13,219 nucleotides of DNA from Trebonia sp. (lineage in GTDB: Bacteria > Actinomycetota > Actinomycetes > Streptosporangiales > Streptosporangiaceae), in NCBI GenBank assembly GCA_030043595.1, contig JASHXJ010000616.1, positions 1 through 13,219 of the forward strand, read 5' to 3'. Under the pieces are notes generated by a model. That model did not search any database and was not told the DNA's origin. It saw nothing but the letters and a program-made list of their open reading frames with translations. Shown here piece after piece: positions 1 through 7,311 of the stretch (position 1 is the first letter of the stretch; every line of letters begins with the position of its first letter). The position numbers and the translations under genes were made by a program.

Positions 1-919
1 CCGCGGGCTCGGCTGGCCGGGACCGTGTCCGCAGCGCCTCGGCCGCCGCCCGGACGTGCGTCGGCGTGGTACCGCAGCAGCCGCCCACCAGCATCACGCC
101 GGCGTCCGCGAACCGGCCGAGGTACCGGGCGAAGTACCCGCCGTCGATGCTGAACTCGAACGAGCGCGGGCCGACCCGGCGCGGCTGGCCGGCGTTCGGC
201 TGGGCGCTGACAGGCACGCTGGAGTACCGCACGAGGTCCTCGGCGACGACCAGCATCCGCTGCGGCCCGACCGTGCAGTTGGTGCCGAGCATCGCCACCG
301 GCATGGAGCTCAGGACAGCAGCGACCTCGCGCGGCGTCTCGCCGCCCAGGGTGTGCGCGTCGTCGGCGAACGTGGCCTGGGCGATGAGCGGCACGTCGGT
401 GACGGACACGGCGACGGAAACCGCCTCGACCAGCTCGTCCAGGTAGCCGAACGTCTCAAGGATCAGCAGGTCCGCCCCGTCGTCCGCGACCAGTGCCACG
501 ATCTGCTCGCGCAGCACTTCCATCCGCTCGGCCGAGCCGACCAGGCGCCGCTGCAGCGCGGTCACCGCCGGCGACACCGAGCCGGCGACGAGCACCGGCC
601 GTTCCGACCCCGCGCACGCGGCCCGGGCCAGGCGCACGCCGGCCCGGTTGATCTCGTCGACCTTGTCGGGGAAGCCGTGGTCGCCGAGCCACAGACGGTT
701 GGCGCCGAACGTGTTGGCCTGGATGATGTCCGCGCCGGCGCTCAGGTAGCTGTCGTGGATGGTCGAGACGAGCCCGGGATCTGACAGGTTCAGCTCGGGC
801 AGCGACCGGTCGAGCGCGGCGCCCGCCGCGTGCAGCATGGTGCCCATCGCGCCGTCGCAGACCAGCACCCGCTGGCCGGACAGCAGCTGCCTCGCCGCTG
901 AAGCAGTACTACGGGTCAT
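1..919 (-). CDS. Homocysteine S-methyltransferase, C-terminus cut by left edge (possibly bifunctional with MTHFR)
   Basis: Transfers a methyl group to homocysteine to make methionine in the cytoplasm. I translated the minus strand from ATG 919; 306 residues are visible and the frame is still open at the edge. An N-terminal VCDGAMGTML motif starts the barrel, and GADIIQANTFGANR follows. The three zinc and homocysteine-binding cysteines are present: Cys215 in GTNCTVGP and Cys281-Cys282 in GGCCGTTP. GGAGG ends 7 bases before the ATG, which fixes the start. The N-terminal sequence resembles the YitJ-type proteins in which this domain is fused to a C-terminal methylenetetrahydrofolate reductase; the frame staying open past the last barrel motif fits that, but the second domain is outside the window. 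The alternative is a single-domain MmuM-like enzyme. It lies 32 bp downstream of the pucR-like gene on the same strand, so co-transcription is likely. Confidence 0.93.
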   Translation of the reverse strand, partial: MTRSTASAARQLLSGQRVLVCDGAMGTMLHAAGAALDRSLPELNLSDPGLVSTIHDSYLSAGADIIQANTFGANRLWLGDHGFPDKVDEINRAGVRLARAACAGSERPVLVAGSVSPAVTALQRRLVGSAERMEVLREQIVALVADDGADLLILETFGYLDELVEAVSVAVSVTDVPLIAQATFADDAHTLGGETPREVAAVLSSMPVAMLGTNCTVGPQRMLVVAEDLVRYSSVPVSAQPNAGQPRRVGPRSFEFSIDGGYFARYLGRFADAGVMLVGGCCGTTPTHVRAAAEALRTRSRPAEPA

Positions 920-951
920 CGCTGTGCCTCCGGCATCATGACTGGCGACAA

Positions 952-2289
952 TTACTGTGCCTCCGGAAGAGCGTCGAGGATCTCGAGCGCGACCTGCGCG
1001 ATCAGCCGGTCCCGGTAGTTGTCGAGCCGCAGCCCGGTGATCTCCTCGATGCGCTTGATGCGGTACGCCACGGTGTTCGGGTGCACGTGCAGCAGCCGTG
1101 ACGCCCGCTGCGGGCTGTTGTTCTCGCGGAAATAGCAGGCGAGCGTGGACAGGTACTCGGACTTGTGCTCGTGCTCGTGCTCGCTCAGCTTGCCGAGCAC
1201 CTCCGCGGCGAACGACCTCAGCTCGCCCAGGTCGGGCACCTGGAGCAGCAGCCGGTGGATGCCCAGGTCCTCGAACGCGGCGACGGCGCCGGTGCGGCCG
1301 AGCCGCCACAGCGTCTGCGTGGTGCGGTGTGCCTGGTCGTAGGACCTGGCGATCTCCTCCGGGTCCCGGCAGACGCCGCCGATCCCGATGACGACCTTGG
1401 CCCCGGGGAACAGCTCCGCGAGCCGCGCCAGGCAGGCCTGCCCGAGCTTGCGCGGGTCAGGGGCGGCCGCGGCCACGACGACCACCTCGGCCTCGCGGGC
1501 GGAGACGATCGCGTCGGGCGCGCGGGTGGTCATGAAATGCTCGATGCTCTCCCTGATCCGCTGCCGCAGCGCTTCGGCGTCGGCGGCGCGGGACGGCGGG
1601 AGCTCGAAGGCGATCGCCGCCACGTTGTGCTGCCTGGTCGAGTCGTAGCCCAGGTGCGCCGCCCAGCGGGCGGCGTCACCCGCGTCACGGCCGCGGCCGA
1701 GCAGCAGGCCCTCGACGAGATCGTCGCGGACCCGGCGCGCCGCAGCGGCGACCACCCGCTCACGGCCGAGGATCACACCGCAGATCGTCGCGGCATGCTC
1801 GGTCACCAGCAGGCTCATGTCCTCGCCGAAGGACTCCTCCGCCGGGTCGAGGGTGATGAGATAGGACGGCACCTCGTCGCCGACCAGGATGGGCGCGACG
1901 ATGATGGCGGGAACCCCGCCGACGTTCGGCAGCCGCAGCGCGCGCTGGCTGAGCCGGGAGGCGCGCAGCACCTGGCCGAGCCGCGGGTGGACCACGTGGT
2001 CACGCACGAGGGCCGCGGCCTTCTCCGGTGGCAGCCCGGGCGAGGCGGCGGTCAGCACGTCCATGAGCTGGCTGACGACCGCGACGGTCGCCGAGGCGCG
2101 CTCGGAGATGAGCTGCACGACACCGGCCAGGTCAGCGTCCTGCATCGCGAGACCTGACAGGTGCCGGTACACGGTCACCAGCTCGCGCAGGACAGAGTTC
2201 TCCCTGTCGACGTCCCGCGGGGAGGCGGCCCCCTCCCGGGGAGTCGGCGCCACATTCAGCCGGCTAGCGGCCGGCATAGTCTCCGGCAT
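952..2289 (-). CDS. PucR/CdaR-family transcriptional regulator
   Basis: A 445-residue DNA-binding regulator. Residues about 25-200 form a GAF-like sensor region beginning with a helix that contains ELVTVYRHLSG. A CdaR GGDEF-like middle domain follows; it includes VVIGIGGVCRDPEEIARSYDQA. The C-terminal helix-turn-helix of the PucR type is at about 380-440 (HPNTVAYRIKRIEEITGL at about 403-420). Members of this family sense small metabolites and control nitrogen, amino-acid or aldehyde catabolism; the ligand here is unknown. I chose ATG 2289 because a TATAGT -10 lies 9 bases upstream, so the transcript would begin near the start codon. The frame stays open further upstream to 2565, but that stretch crosses the promoter and lacks family similarity. 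A perfect palindrome over the -35 region suggests autoregulation. The aldehyde dehydrogenase lies on the other side, transcribed divergently. Confidence 0.9.
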   Translation of the reverse strand: MPETMPAASRLNVAPTPREGAASPRDVDRENSVLRELVTVYRHLSGLAMQDADLAGVVQLISERASATVAVVSQLMDVLTAASPGLPPEKAAALVRDHVVHPRLGQVLRASRLSQRALRLPNVGGVPAIIVAPILVGDEVPSYLITLDPAEESFGEDMSLLVTEHAATICGVILGRERVVAAAARRVRDDLVEGLLLGRGRDAGDAARWAAHLGYDSTRQHNVAAIAFELPPSRAADAEALRQRIRESIEHFMTTRAPDAIVSAREAEVVVVAAAAPDPRKLGQACLARLAELFPGAKVVIGIGGVCRDPEEIARSYDQAHRTTQTLWRLGRTGAVAAFEDLGIHRLLLQVPDLGELRSFAAEVLGKLSEHEHEHKSEYLSTLACYFRENNSPQRASRLLHVHPNTVAYRIKRIEEITGLRLDNYRDRLIAQVALEILDALPEAQ

Positions 2290-2298
2290 GATCTCTGC

Positions 2299-2304
2299 AC
2301 TATA
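2299..2304 (-). promoter_or_regulatory. -10 box of the pucR-like gene (leaderless type)
   Basis: TATAGT on the minus strand matches TATAAT at 5 of 6 positions and ends 9 bases before the ATG at 2289. Transcription would start within about 3 bases of the start codon, and no clear Shine-Dalgarno is seen. No good -35 hexamer is visible 17 bp upstream, where a palindrome lies instead. Confidence 0.5.
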
Positions 2305-2325
2305 CGACGTTGTTGGGTCTGTTCG

Positions 2326-2343
2326 TTTGTGGGACTCCACAAA
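2326..2343. promoter_or_regulatory. Perfect palindrome TTTGTGG-N4-CCACAAA, candidate operator
   Basis: Seven-base arms TTTGTGG and CCACAAA are exact inverted copies separated by GACT. The site begins 36 bp upstream of the pucR ATG. Its edge overlaps where the -35 box would lie for the TATAGT at 2299-2304. Position and symmetry suggest a binding site for a dimeric regulator, most simply the PucR-like protein itself; that assignment is inference. No second exact copy is seen near the aldehyde dehydrogenase promoter. Confidence 0.6.
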
Positions 2344-2529
2344 GGGATCTCTACCACGGTTGTCGGCCACAGGAAACCCGTCACTTGGAACTCGCGTCAG
2401 CGCAGCGGCGCCCGCTGTGGCCGCCCACAGCACCCGGGCGCGCCGGATTGGCGCTGACAACGATGCCGGAGCAGTGCCCGCGGTGACAGGCTGTGCGTCA
2501 TTTGAGGCGATTGTCCGGGAGCGGCGGTC

Positions 2530-2814
2530 ATGGGAAGCACCGAGGAGGTCCCCCGATGCCCGCACTGCGGCGCGGCGCAGGGCGGCGCCGCCGCCGCCCT
2601 TGACGCGCTGTACCAGGAAGTGGCAAAACTCAGGCAGCAGGCACAGGATCTCGAGGAGGCGAAGAGCCGGGAAGCGCAGTTGCAGCGGGAGATCAGGCTG
2701 CTGCGGGAGACCGTCGCCAGGCTCCGCGGTGGTTTCGTTATGTTACAGGGACTTGACATATCCTCACTGCGCGCGCAAATAATCAGGCACTTTCATACCG
2801 AAAGGGGCCGACCG
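2530..2814 (+). CDS. Short zinc-knuckle/coiled-coil reading frame, open in frame into the aldehyde dehydrogenase
   Basis: From ATG 2530, preceded by GGGAG with an 8-base gap, about 70 codons look truly coding: by hand count about 60 of 69 third positions are G or C. The peptide has a single CPHCG zinc-knuckle motif near residues 10-14, then a charged, heptad-like helix rich in Glu, Gln, Leu and Arg to about residue 68. From about 2737 to 2814 the third positions fall to roughly half G or C. This stretch also holds a good -35 box and a ribosome-binding site for the next gene. No stop codon occurs before 4260. So this is either an N-terminal extension giving a 576-residue fusion, or a small gene whose own stop was lost or frameshifted. 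I do not recognise it. It is divergent from pucR, with 240 bp between the two starts. Confidence 0.4.
2753..2783 (+). promoter_or_regulatory. Candidate promoter of the aldehyde dehydrogenase gene
   Basis: A perfect TTGACA at 2753-2758 is followed after 19 bp by AATAAT (5 of 6 matches) at 2778-2783. The spacer is slightly long. Transcription would start near 2790, leaving about 25 bases before the TTG start at 2815 with AAGGGG at about 2803. The stretch has lost the coding-type base bias of the sequence before it. Confidence 0.5.
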
Positions 2815-4260
2815 TTGCTTGAGTACCGCGATATCTACGCGGGAGGTCGCCTGGTCGGGTCTGCATCTCCAGATGTGATCACCATCGTCAATCCGGCCAC
2901 GGAGGAGGTCGTAGGCGCCGTCCCGGCAGCCGTCGGCGTGGACGTGGACAGGGCGGTCCGGTCCGCCAGGCGGGCCTTCGACGATGGCCAGTGGGCGGCC
3001 TGTCACCCCGCGGACCGCGCGGACGCGCTCGACCGGCTCGCGGCCGCCCTGGAGGCGCGGACGGAAGAAGCCGCCCGCCTTGTCACCGCCGAGATGGGCA
3101 TGCCGATCTCCTACTCGCGGCAGCACAACGCCGCGGCGCCCTGCGCGATCCTGCGGTACTACGCGAAGCTCGCGCGCGACATGGACACCGAGGAGACCAG
3201 GACCGCGGTGAGCTTCACCGGGCGGACCGTCGTGCGCCGCGAGCCGGCCGGCGTCGCCGCGGTGATCGCCAGCTGGAACTACCCGATCATGCTGGCGTTC
3301 AGCCAGCTCGCGCCCGCGCTGGCCGCCGGGTGCACGATCGTGCTCAAGCCCGCGGCGGCGACGTCGCTGTCGGCCTACATCCTGGCCGAGGCGTTCGAGG
3401 CCGCGGATTTCCCGCCCGGCGTGTTCAACCTCGTCACAGGGACGCACCAGACGGCCGGCATGCTGGCCAGGCACCCGGGCGTGGACACCGTCGCGTTCTC
3501 CGGACCCGCCAAGCAGGGCCGGTGGATCGCCTCCATCTGCGGCGCGGAACTGAAGCCGGCCAGCCTCGAGCTCGGCGGCCAGTCCGCCGCGATCGTGCTC
3601 GACGACGCGGACCTGGGGAAGGCCGCGGCCAGCCTGGGCTCCCTGTGCTTCGGGAACTCAGGCCAGACCTGTTTCGCGATGTCGCGGGTGCTCGTTCCCG
3701 AGCCGCTGTACGACGACGCGATCGAGGCGCTGACGTCCCAGGCGGCATCCCTGCTGATCGGCGACCCGCTCGCGGAGTCCACCACGATGGGGCCGCTGGC
3801 CTCCTCACGCCGCCGCGCCGACGTGGAGTGCCGGGTCCGTGCGGGCGTGACCTCCGGCGCGCGCGTCGTGGCCGGCGGCAGGCGGCCGGCGTCGCCGGTG
3901 CGCGGGTACTTCTACGAGCCGACGGTGCTCGCCGACGTGACCCCCGTGATGCCGATCGCGCAGGAGGAGATCTGCGGACCGGTCGCCACCGTGATCCGGT
4001 ACCGCGACGAGGCGGAGGCGCTGGGCTTCGCCAACGACGGGTTCGGGCGCGCGGCGACCGTGTGGACCTCCGATCCCCAGCGCGGCCTCGGCATCGCCCA
4101 GCAGGCCCGGGTCGGCACGTTCGGCGTCAACCTGTACGAGCCGGACATCGGGTCACCGTGGGGCGGTCGCGGCGCCAGCGGCGGCGGCAGCGCGTACGGC
4201 CCGGAAGGCATGGCCGCCTACCTGACCACGAAGTCGGTCTTCCTGCCGTCGTTTCCGTAG
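2815..4260 (+). CDS. NAD(P)-dependent aldehyde dehydrogenase
   Basis: Oxidises an aldehyde to the carboxylic acid in the cytoplasm. From TTG 2815 the protein has 481 residues, the usual family length, starting LEYRDIYAGGRLVGS. Visible motifs are the coenzyme-binding SWNYP with Asn155, LKPA with Lys178, the general base Glu252 in LELGG, and the nucleophile Cys286 in GQTC. EEICGP lies near 385, and the C-terminal NDGFGRAATVWTSD and YLTTKSV segments close the fold. The usual FTGS motif reads FSGPAKQG and ELGGK reads ELGGQ, so it is not a canonical betaine-aldehyde or succinate-semialdehyde enzyme; I cannot name the substrate. TTG 2815 is preferred because AAGGGG precedes it by 7 bases and a promoter precedes that. 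A start at ATG 2530 would add 95 residues. DUF1003 follows 63 bp downstream on the same strand. The divergent PucR-type gene is a plausible regulator. Confidence 0.88.
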   Translation: MLEYRDIYAGGRLVGSASPDVITIVNPATEEVVGAVPAAVGVDVDRAVRSARRAFDDGQWAACHPADRADALDRLAAALEARTEEAARLVTAEMGMPISYSRQHNAAAPCAILRYYAKLARDMDTEETRTAVSFTGRTVVRREPAGVAAVIASWNYPIMLAFSQLAPALAAGCTIVLKPAAATSLSAYILAEAFEAADFPPGVFNLVTGTHQTAGMLARHPGVDTVAFSGPAKQGRWIASICGAELKPASLELGGQSAAIVLDDADLGKAAASLGSLCFGNSGQTCFAMSRVLVPEPLYDDAIEALTSQAASLLIGDPLAESTTMGPLASSRRRADVECRVRAGVTSGARVVAGGRRPASPVRGYFYEPTVLADVTPVMPIAQEEICGPVATVIRYRDEAEALGFANDGFGRAATVWTSDPQRGLGIAQQARVGTFGVNLYEPDIGSPWGGRGASGGGSAYGPEGMAAYLTTKSVFLPSFP

Positions 4261-4323
4261 CCGGGCGCGACCTGGGCAGGCTTGCGCTACCGTGCCGGAA
4301 ACGCAACCCCCTGGAGGGCCAGC

Positions 4324-4941
4324 ATGACCCAGACGACTGACGCGCCCGCGCCCGCCCCCGCGCCGGAGCAGTTCCACCCCATCCCGCGGCCGCACACCGA
4401 CGCCGCCGCGCTGCGCGCGATCAGGCACGCCACGGAGGAGGTGCACGACCGGGCCCTGCAGATCCGCAGCGCGCCCGAAGAGCACAAGCCGAAGCTCGTG
4501 CTCTCCCAGCACGTGCGCGGCACCAGCCTGCTGGACAGGATCGCGGACGCGGTGAACCGGGTCTGCGGGTCGATGTGGGTGTTCCTCTTCATCACGATCA
4601 GCATCGTCGCCTGGCTGTTCCTCGGCAACGTCGTCGGGTTCGACAAGACACCGTGGCCGCTGCTGCTGACGATCCTGAACCTGCCGCAGCTGTCGATCAT
4701 GATCTCGCTGCAGGTCAGCGCCAACCGGGCGCAGGCCGCCAGCGACCGGCGGGCGCTGGCGGACCACGAGACGCTCATCGCCCTGCACGAGATGGCCAAG
4801 CAGCAGCTGGACATCCTGCGGAGCCAGGACGACGTGCTGGCCATCCTCAACAACTTCGCCAGCAAGGACATGCCGGGCAGGCAGCGGGACATCCAGGACA
4901 CCGTCAACAAGATCCTCGCGGCCGTGCAGCCCGCGGGATGA
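4324..4941 (+). CDS. DUF1003 family membrane protein
   Basis: A 205-residue protein of the DUF1003 family, whose function is unknown. An Ala-Pro rich, likely disordered N-terminus (residues 1-25) is followed by a soluble helix. Two transmembrane helices follow at about 83-105 (starting SMWVFLFITI) and 110-133, which includes the family motif NLPQLSIMISLQVSANRAQ. The C-terminal part, about 134-205, is a long charged helix predicted to be cytoplasmic and possibly coiled-coil. The start is ATG 4324, with GGAGG 6 bases upstream; an in-frame ATG at 4282 lacks such a site. It lies 63 bp after the aldehyde dehydrogenase, so read-through transcription is possible, but a functional link is not evident. 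Confidence 0.9.
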   Translation: MTQTTDAPAPAPAPEQFHPIPRPHTDAAALRAIRHATEEVHDRALQIRSAPEEHKPKLVLSQHVRGTSLLDRIADAVNRVCGSMWVFLFITISIVAWLFLGNVVGFDKTPWPLLLTILNLPQLSIMISLQVSANRAQAASDRRALADHETLIALHEMAKQQLDILRSQDDVLAILNNFASKDMPGRQRDIQDTVNKILAAVQPAG

Positions 4942-5009
4942 CGCGGATACGCGCGGTGACAGGGATAAGCGCGCCTTACGCTCAGCACCGGGATCGTTAG
5001 CACGCATAA

Positions 5010-5029
5010 TAGTTGCCGTAAGGCAACTA
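5010..5029. promoter_or_regulatory. Perfect 20-bp palindrome upstream of MFS exporter, candidate repressor operator
   Basis: TAGTTGCC-GTAA-GGCAACTA: the two 8-base arms are exact inverted copies with a 4-base centre. It ends 19 bp before the GTG start of the exporter and covers the region from -35 into the spacer of the TACTAT box at 5032-5037. The TTGCC/GGCAA half-sites resemble sites bound by MarR-type repressors, which often control such pumps; no MarR or TetR gene is present in the window. Confidence 0.65.
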
Positions 5030-5031
5030 CC

Positions 5032-5037
5032 TACTAT
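5032..5037 (+). promoter_or_regulatory. Candidate -10 box of the first MFS exporter gene
   Basis: TACTAT ends 11 bases before the GTG at 5049, so the leader would be at most a few bases. A second possible -10, CATAAT, lies at 5005-5010 at the edge of the palindrome; it would start transcription inside the palindrome. Neither has a good -35. Confidence 0.35.
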
Positions 5038-5048
5038 GCTGGGTAGAC

Positions 5049-6830
5049 GTGGCGACAACGGCGAGCGAGCAGGCTGCGGGCAGCGGCGAGTCCTTCAACA
5101 GCGGCCCCGTGAGCAGTGACGGGCGAGGCAGAGCGTACAAGTGGGTCGCGCTGTCCAACACGACGCTGGCGATGGTCATGGCCACCATCGACGCGTCCAT
5201 CGTCATCGTCTCGATGCCCGCCATCTTCCGCGGCATCAACCTGGACCCGCTCACCCCCGGCAACGTCTCGTACCTGCTGTGGATGATCATGGGCTACCTG
5301 CTCGTGCAGTCCGTGCTCGTGGTCACTCTCGGCCGCCTGGGCGACATCTTCGGCCGGGTGAAGATCTACAACCTCGGCTTCGTCGTCTTCACCCTCGCCT
5401 CCGTCGCCCTGAGCTTCGACCCGGCGCAGGGGCCGAACGGCGCGCTCTGGCTCATCGGCTGGCGGGTCGTCCAGGCCTTCGGCGGCGCGATGCTGATGGC
5501 CAACTCGGCGGCGATCATCACCGACGCGTTCCCGGCCGGCCAGCGCGGCATGGCGCTCGGCATCAACCAGATCGCCGGCATCTCCGGCCAGTTCGTCGGC
5601 CTGCTGCTCGGCGGGCTGCTCGCCGCCTGGGACTGGCGGGCGATCTTCTGGATCAACGTGCCGTTCGGTGTGTTCGGCACGGTGTGGGCGTACAAGAGCC
5701 TGCGGGAGATCGCCAGCAGGCGCAAGGCGCGCATCGACTGGGCCGGCAACGTCACGTTCGCCGCCGGCGCCGGGATCCTGCTGACCGCGATCACCTACGG
5801 CATCCGCCCGTACGGCACCTCCGCCACCGGCTGGGGCAGCCCGATGGTGATCGGCGGCCTGGTCGCCGGGCTGGCGCTGCTCGCCGCCTTCGTGGTCGTG
5901 GAGAGCAAGGTCCGCGACCCGATGTTCCGGCTGAAGCTGTTCCGGATCCGCGCGTTCGCGGCCGGCAACATCGCCAGCCTGCTCGGCGCGATCGCCCGCG
6001 GCGGGCTGCAGTTCATGCTGGTGATCTGGCTGGCCGGGATCTGGCTGCCGCTGCACGGCTACGACTTCACCGTCACCCCGCTGTGGGCGGGCATCTACAT
6101 GCTGCCGCTGACCGGCGGGTTCCTCATCGCGGGCCCGATCTCGGGCGTGCTGTCGGACAGGTACGGCTCGCGCCCGTTCGCCACCGCGGGCCTGCTGGTC
6201 GCGGGCGCGTGCTTCGTCGGCCTCATGCTGCTGCCGATCGACTTCCCGTACTGGGCATTCGCCCTGATCATCTTCGGCAACGGGGTAGGCTCCGGCCTGT
6301 TCACCTCGCCGAACACCTCCGCCATCATGTCCAGCGTCCCCGCCCGCCACCGCGGCGCGGCGTCCGGCATGCGGTCGACCTTCCAGAACTCGGGCATGTC
6401 GCTGTCGATCGGCATCTTCTTCTCGCTGATGATCGCGGGCCTGGCGGACACCCTGCCGCACACGCTGACCGGCGGGCTCACCGCGCGTGGCGTGCCGCTG
6501 GCGCAGGCGAGCTCGATCGCGCACCTGCCGCCGGTGTCCACCGTGTTCGCCGCGATGCTCGGCTACAACCCGGTCCGGAACCTGCTCGCGCCAACCGGCC
6601 TGCTGCACACGCTGCCCGCGCACGACGTCGCGGTGCTGACCGGACGGCAGTTCTTCCCGACCCTCATCTCCGGGCCGTTCCACCACGGGCTCACGATCGT
6701 GTTCACCGCGGCAGCGGTCATGTCGGTGCTCGCCGCAGCGGTCTCGTGGTTCCGCGGCAAGCAGTTCATCTTCGAGGAAGAAGAGCCCCTGCCCGTTCCG
6801 GATAATGCCCTGAGCACGACCCCGGAGTAA
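5049..6830 (+). CDS. MFS drug:proton antiporter, DHA2 (EmrB/QacA-like, 14 TM)
   Basis: A 593-residue inner-membrane exporter that would use the proton gradient to expel small toxic molecules. After a hydrophilic N-terminus of about 30 residues, TM1 carries TIDASIVIVSMPAI with Asp48. The loop between TM2 and TM3 carries motif A, GRLGDIFGRVK (95-105). About 14 hydrophobic segments follow. A matching SDRYGSRPF loop occurs in the second half, and a large loop lies before the last helix, as in 14-TM members. The antiporter motif C lacks its usual Gly-Pro, reading GISGQFVGLLLGG. The C-terminus is acidic (FEEEEPLP). GTG 5049 is the only sensible start; no strong Shine-Dalgarno is present, so the message may be nearly leaderless. 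A perfect palindrome just upstream suggests repression by an unseen regulator. The TAA stop is part of the -10 box of the next gene. Confidence 0.92.
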   Translation: MATTASEQAAGSGESFNSGPVSSDGRGRAYKWVALSNTTLAMVMATIDASIVIVSMPAIFRGINLDPLTPGNVSYLLWMIMGYLLVQSVLVVTLGRLGDIFGRVKIYNLGFVVFTLASVALSFDPAQGPNGALWLIGWRVVQAFGGAMLMANSAAIITDAFPAGQRGMALGINQIAGISGQFVGLLLGGLLAAWDWRAIFWINVPFGVFGTVWAYKSLREIASRRKARIDWAGNVTFAAGAGILLTAITYGIRPYGTSATGWGSPMVIGGLVAGLALLAAFVVVESKVRDPMFRLKLFRIRAFAAGNIASLLGAIARGGLQFMLVIWLAGIWLPLHGYDFTVTPLWAGIYMLPLTGGFLIAGPISGVLSDRYGSRPFATAGLLVAGACFVGLMLLPIDFPYWAFALIIFGNGVGSGLFTSPNTSAIMSSVPARHRGAASGMRSTFQNSGMSLSIGIFFSLMIAGLADTLPHTLTGGLTARGVPLAQASSIAHLPPVSTVFAAMLGYNPVRNLLAPTGLLHTLPAHDVAVLTGRQFFPTLISGPFHHGLTIVFTAAAVMSVLAAAVSWFRGKQFIFEEEEPLPVPDNALSTTPE

Positions 6831-6833
6831 AAT
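6828..6833 (+). promoter_or_regulatory. -10 box of the FmdB-like gene (leaderless type)
   Basis: TAAAAT (5 of 6 matches) ends 7 bases before the GTG at 6841, the spacing expected if transcription starts at the G of the start codon. Its first three bases are the stop codon of the upstream exporter. No clear -35 is seen. Confidence 0.45.
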
Positions 6834-6840
6834 CCCTTCC

Positions 6841-7311
6841 GTGCCACGCTATGAGTACCGCTGCCGTGCCTGCGGCGACACGTTCGAGCTGAACCGGCCG
6901 ATGAGCGAGTCGTCGGCGCCGTGCACCTGCCCGCAGGGGCACGACGACACAGTGAAGCTGCTATCCACTGTGGCTGTCGGGGGCCTTGCGGCCGGCCGTA
7001 CTTCGGCTGGGGGCGGCGGAGGCTGCTGCGGCGGCTCGTGCGGTTGCGGCCGCTTATACCGAACGGTCCCTGGCGGCTGTTCACGACTCCGGTGCTGCCC
7101 GTGCGACAGTGGCCTTCGCCCAGCTTGTCGTGGAGATGATCCCGAGCAGCAGGACGGCGTAGCCGCAGCCCGCCATCACCCACCAGCTGGCATGCGCGGC
7201 GCCGAGGAAGCCCGCGTGCATGGAGCCGCGCAGCGACGCGGCGAGCACCGACCCGACGATGGCGACGCCGAGCGACGTGCCGAGCTGGCGGCTGGCCGAG
7301 TTCATCCCTGA
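6841..7311 (+). CDS. FmdB-family zinc-ribbon protein with anomalous C-terminal extension
   Basis: The first 70 or so residues match the small FmdB-type regulatory zinc ribbon of actinomycetes. It starts MPRYEYRCRACGDTFEL; the zinc ligands are the Cys8/Cys11 pair and the Cys28/Cys30/His34 region in PCTCPQGH. A VKLLSTVAVGG segment is followed by the characteristic Gly-Cys tail GGGGGCCGGSCGCG at about 57-70. Relatives normally stop here. In this sequence no stop occurs until 7311, giving 156 residues. The last 86 are basic, low in hydrophobic pattern, and mostly antisense to the end of the convergent exporter (which ends at 7081). The extension is probably not conserved; the functional protein likely ends near 7050. 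The gene has a leaderless-type -10 just upstream. Function of the family is poorly known. Confidence 0.7.
   Translation: MPRYEYRCRACGDTFELNRPMSESSAPCTCPQGHDDTVKLLSTVAVGGLAAGRTSAGGGGGCCGGSCGCGRLYRTVPGGCSRLRCCPCDSGLRPACRGDDPEQQDGVAAARHHPPAGMRGAEEARVHGAAQRRGEHRPDDGDAERRAELAAGRVHP

Noticed and set aside
1165..2157. Long plus-strand frame (330 codons) opposite the PucR-like gene
   Set aside because: No recognisable motif; the minus strand has the full regulator with its helix-turn-helix.
2344..2372. Second PucR-type site near TTGTCGGCCACA
   Set aside because: The half-sites are closer together than in the perfect palindrome and the outer bases do not match; probably chance.
2290..2565. N-terminal extension of the PucR-like protein to a start at 2565
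   Set aside because: The extra 92 residues would cross the promoter and palindrome and overlap the divergent gene, and the family start fits ATG 2289.
5034..6686. Long open frame on the minus strand (550 codons) opposite the first exporter
   Set aside because: It reads as Arg/Asp/Gln/His-rich low-complexity sequence, has no domain, and covers the exporter operator; a GC shadow.
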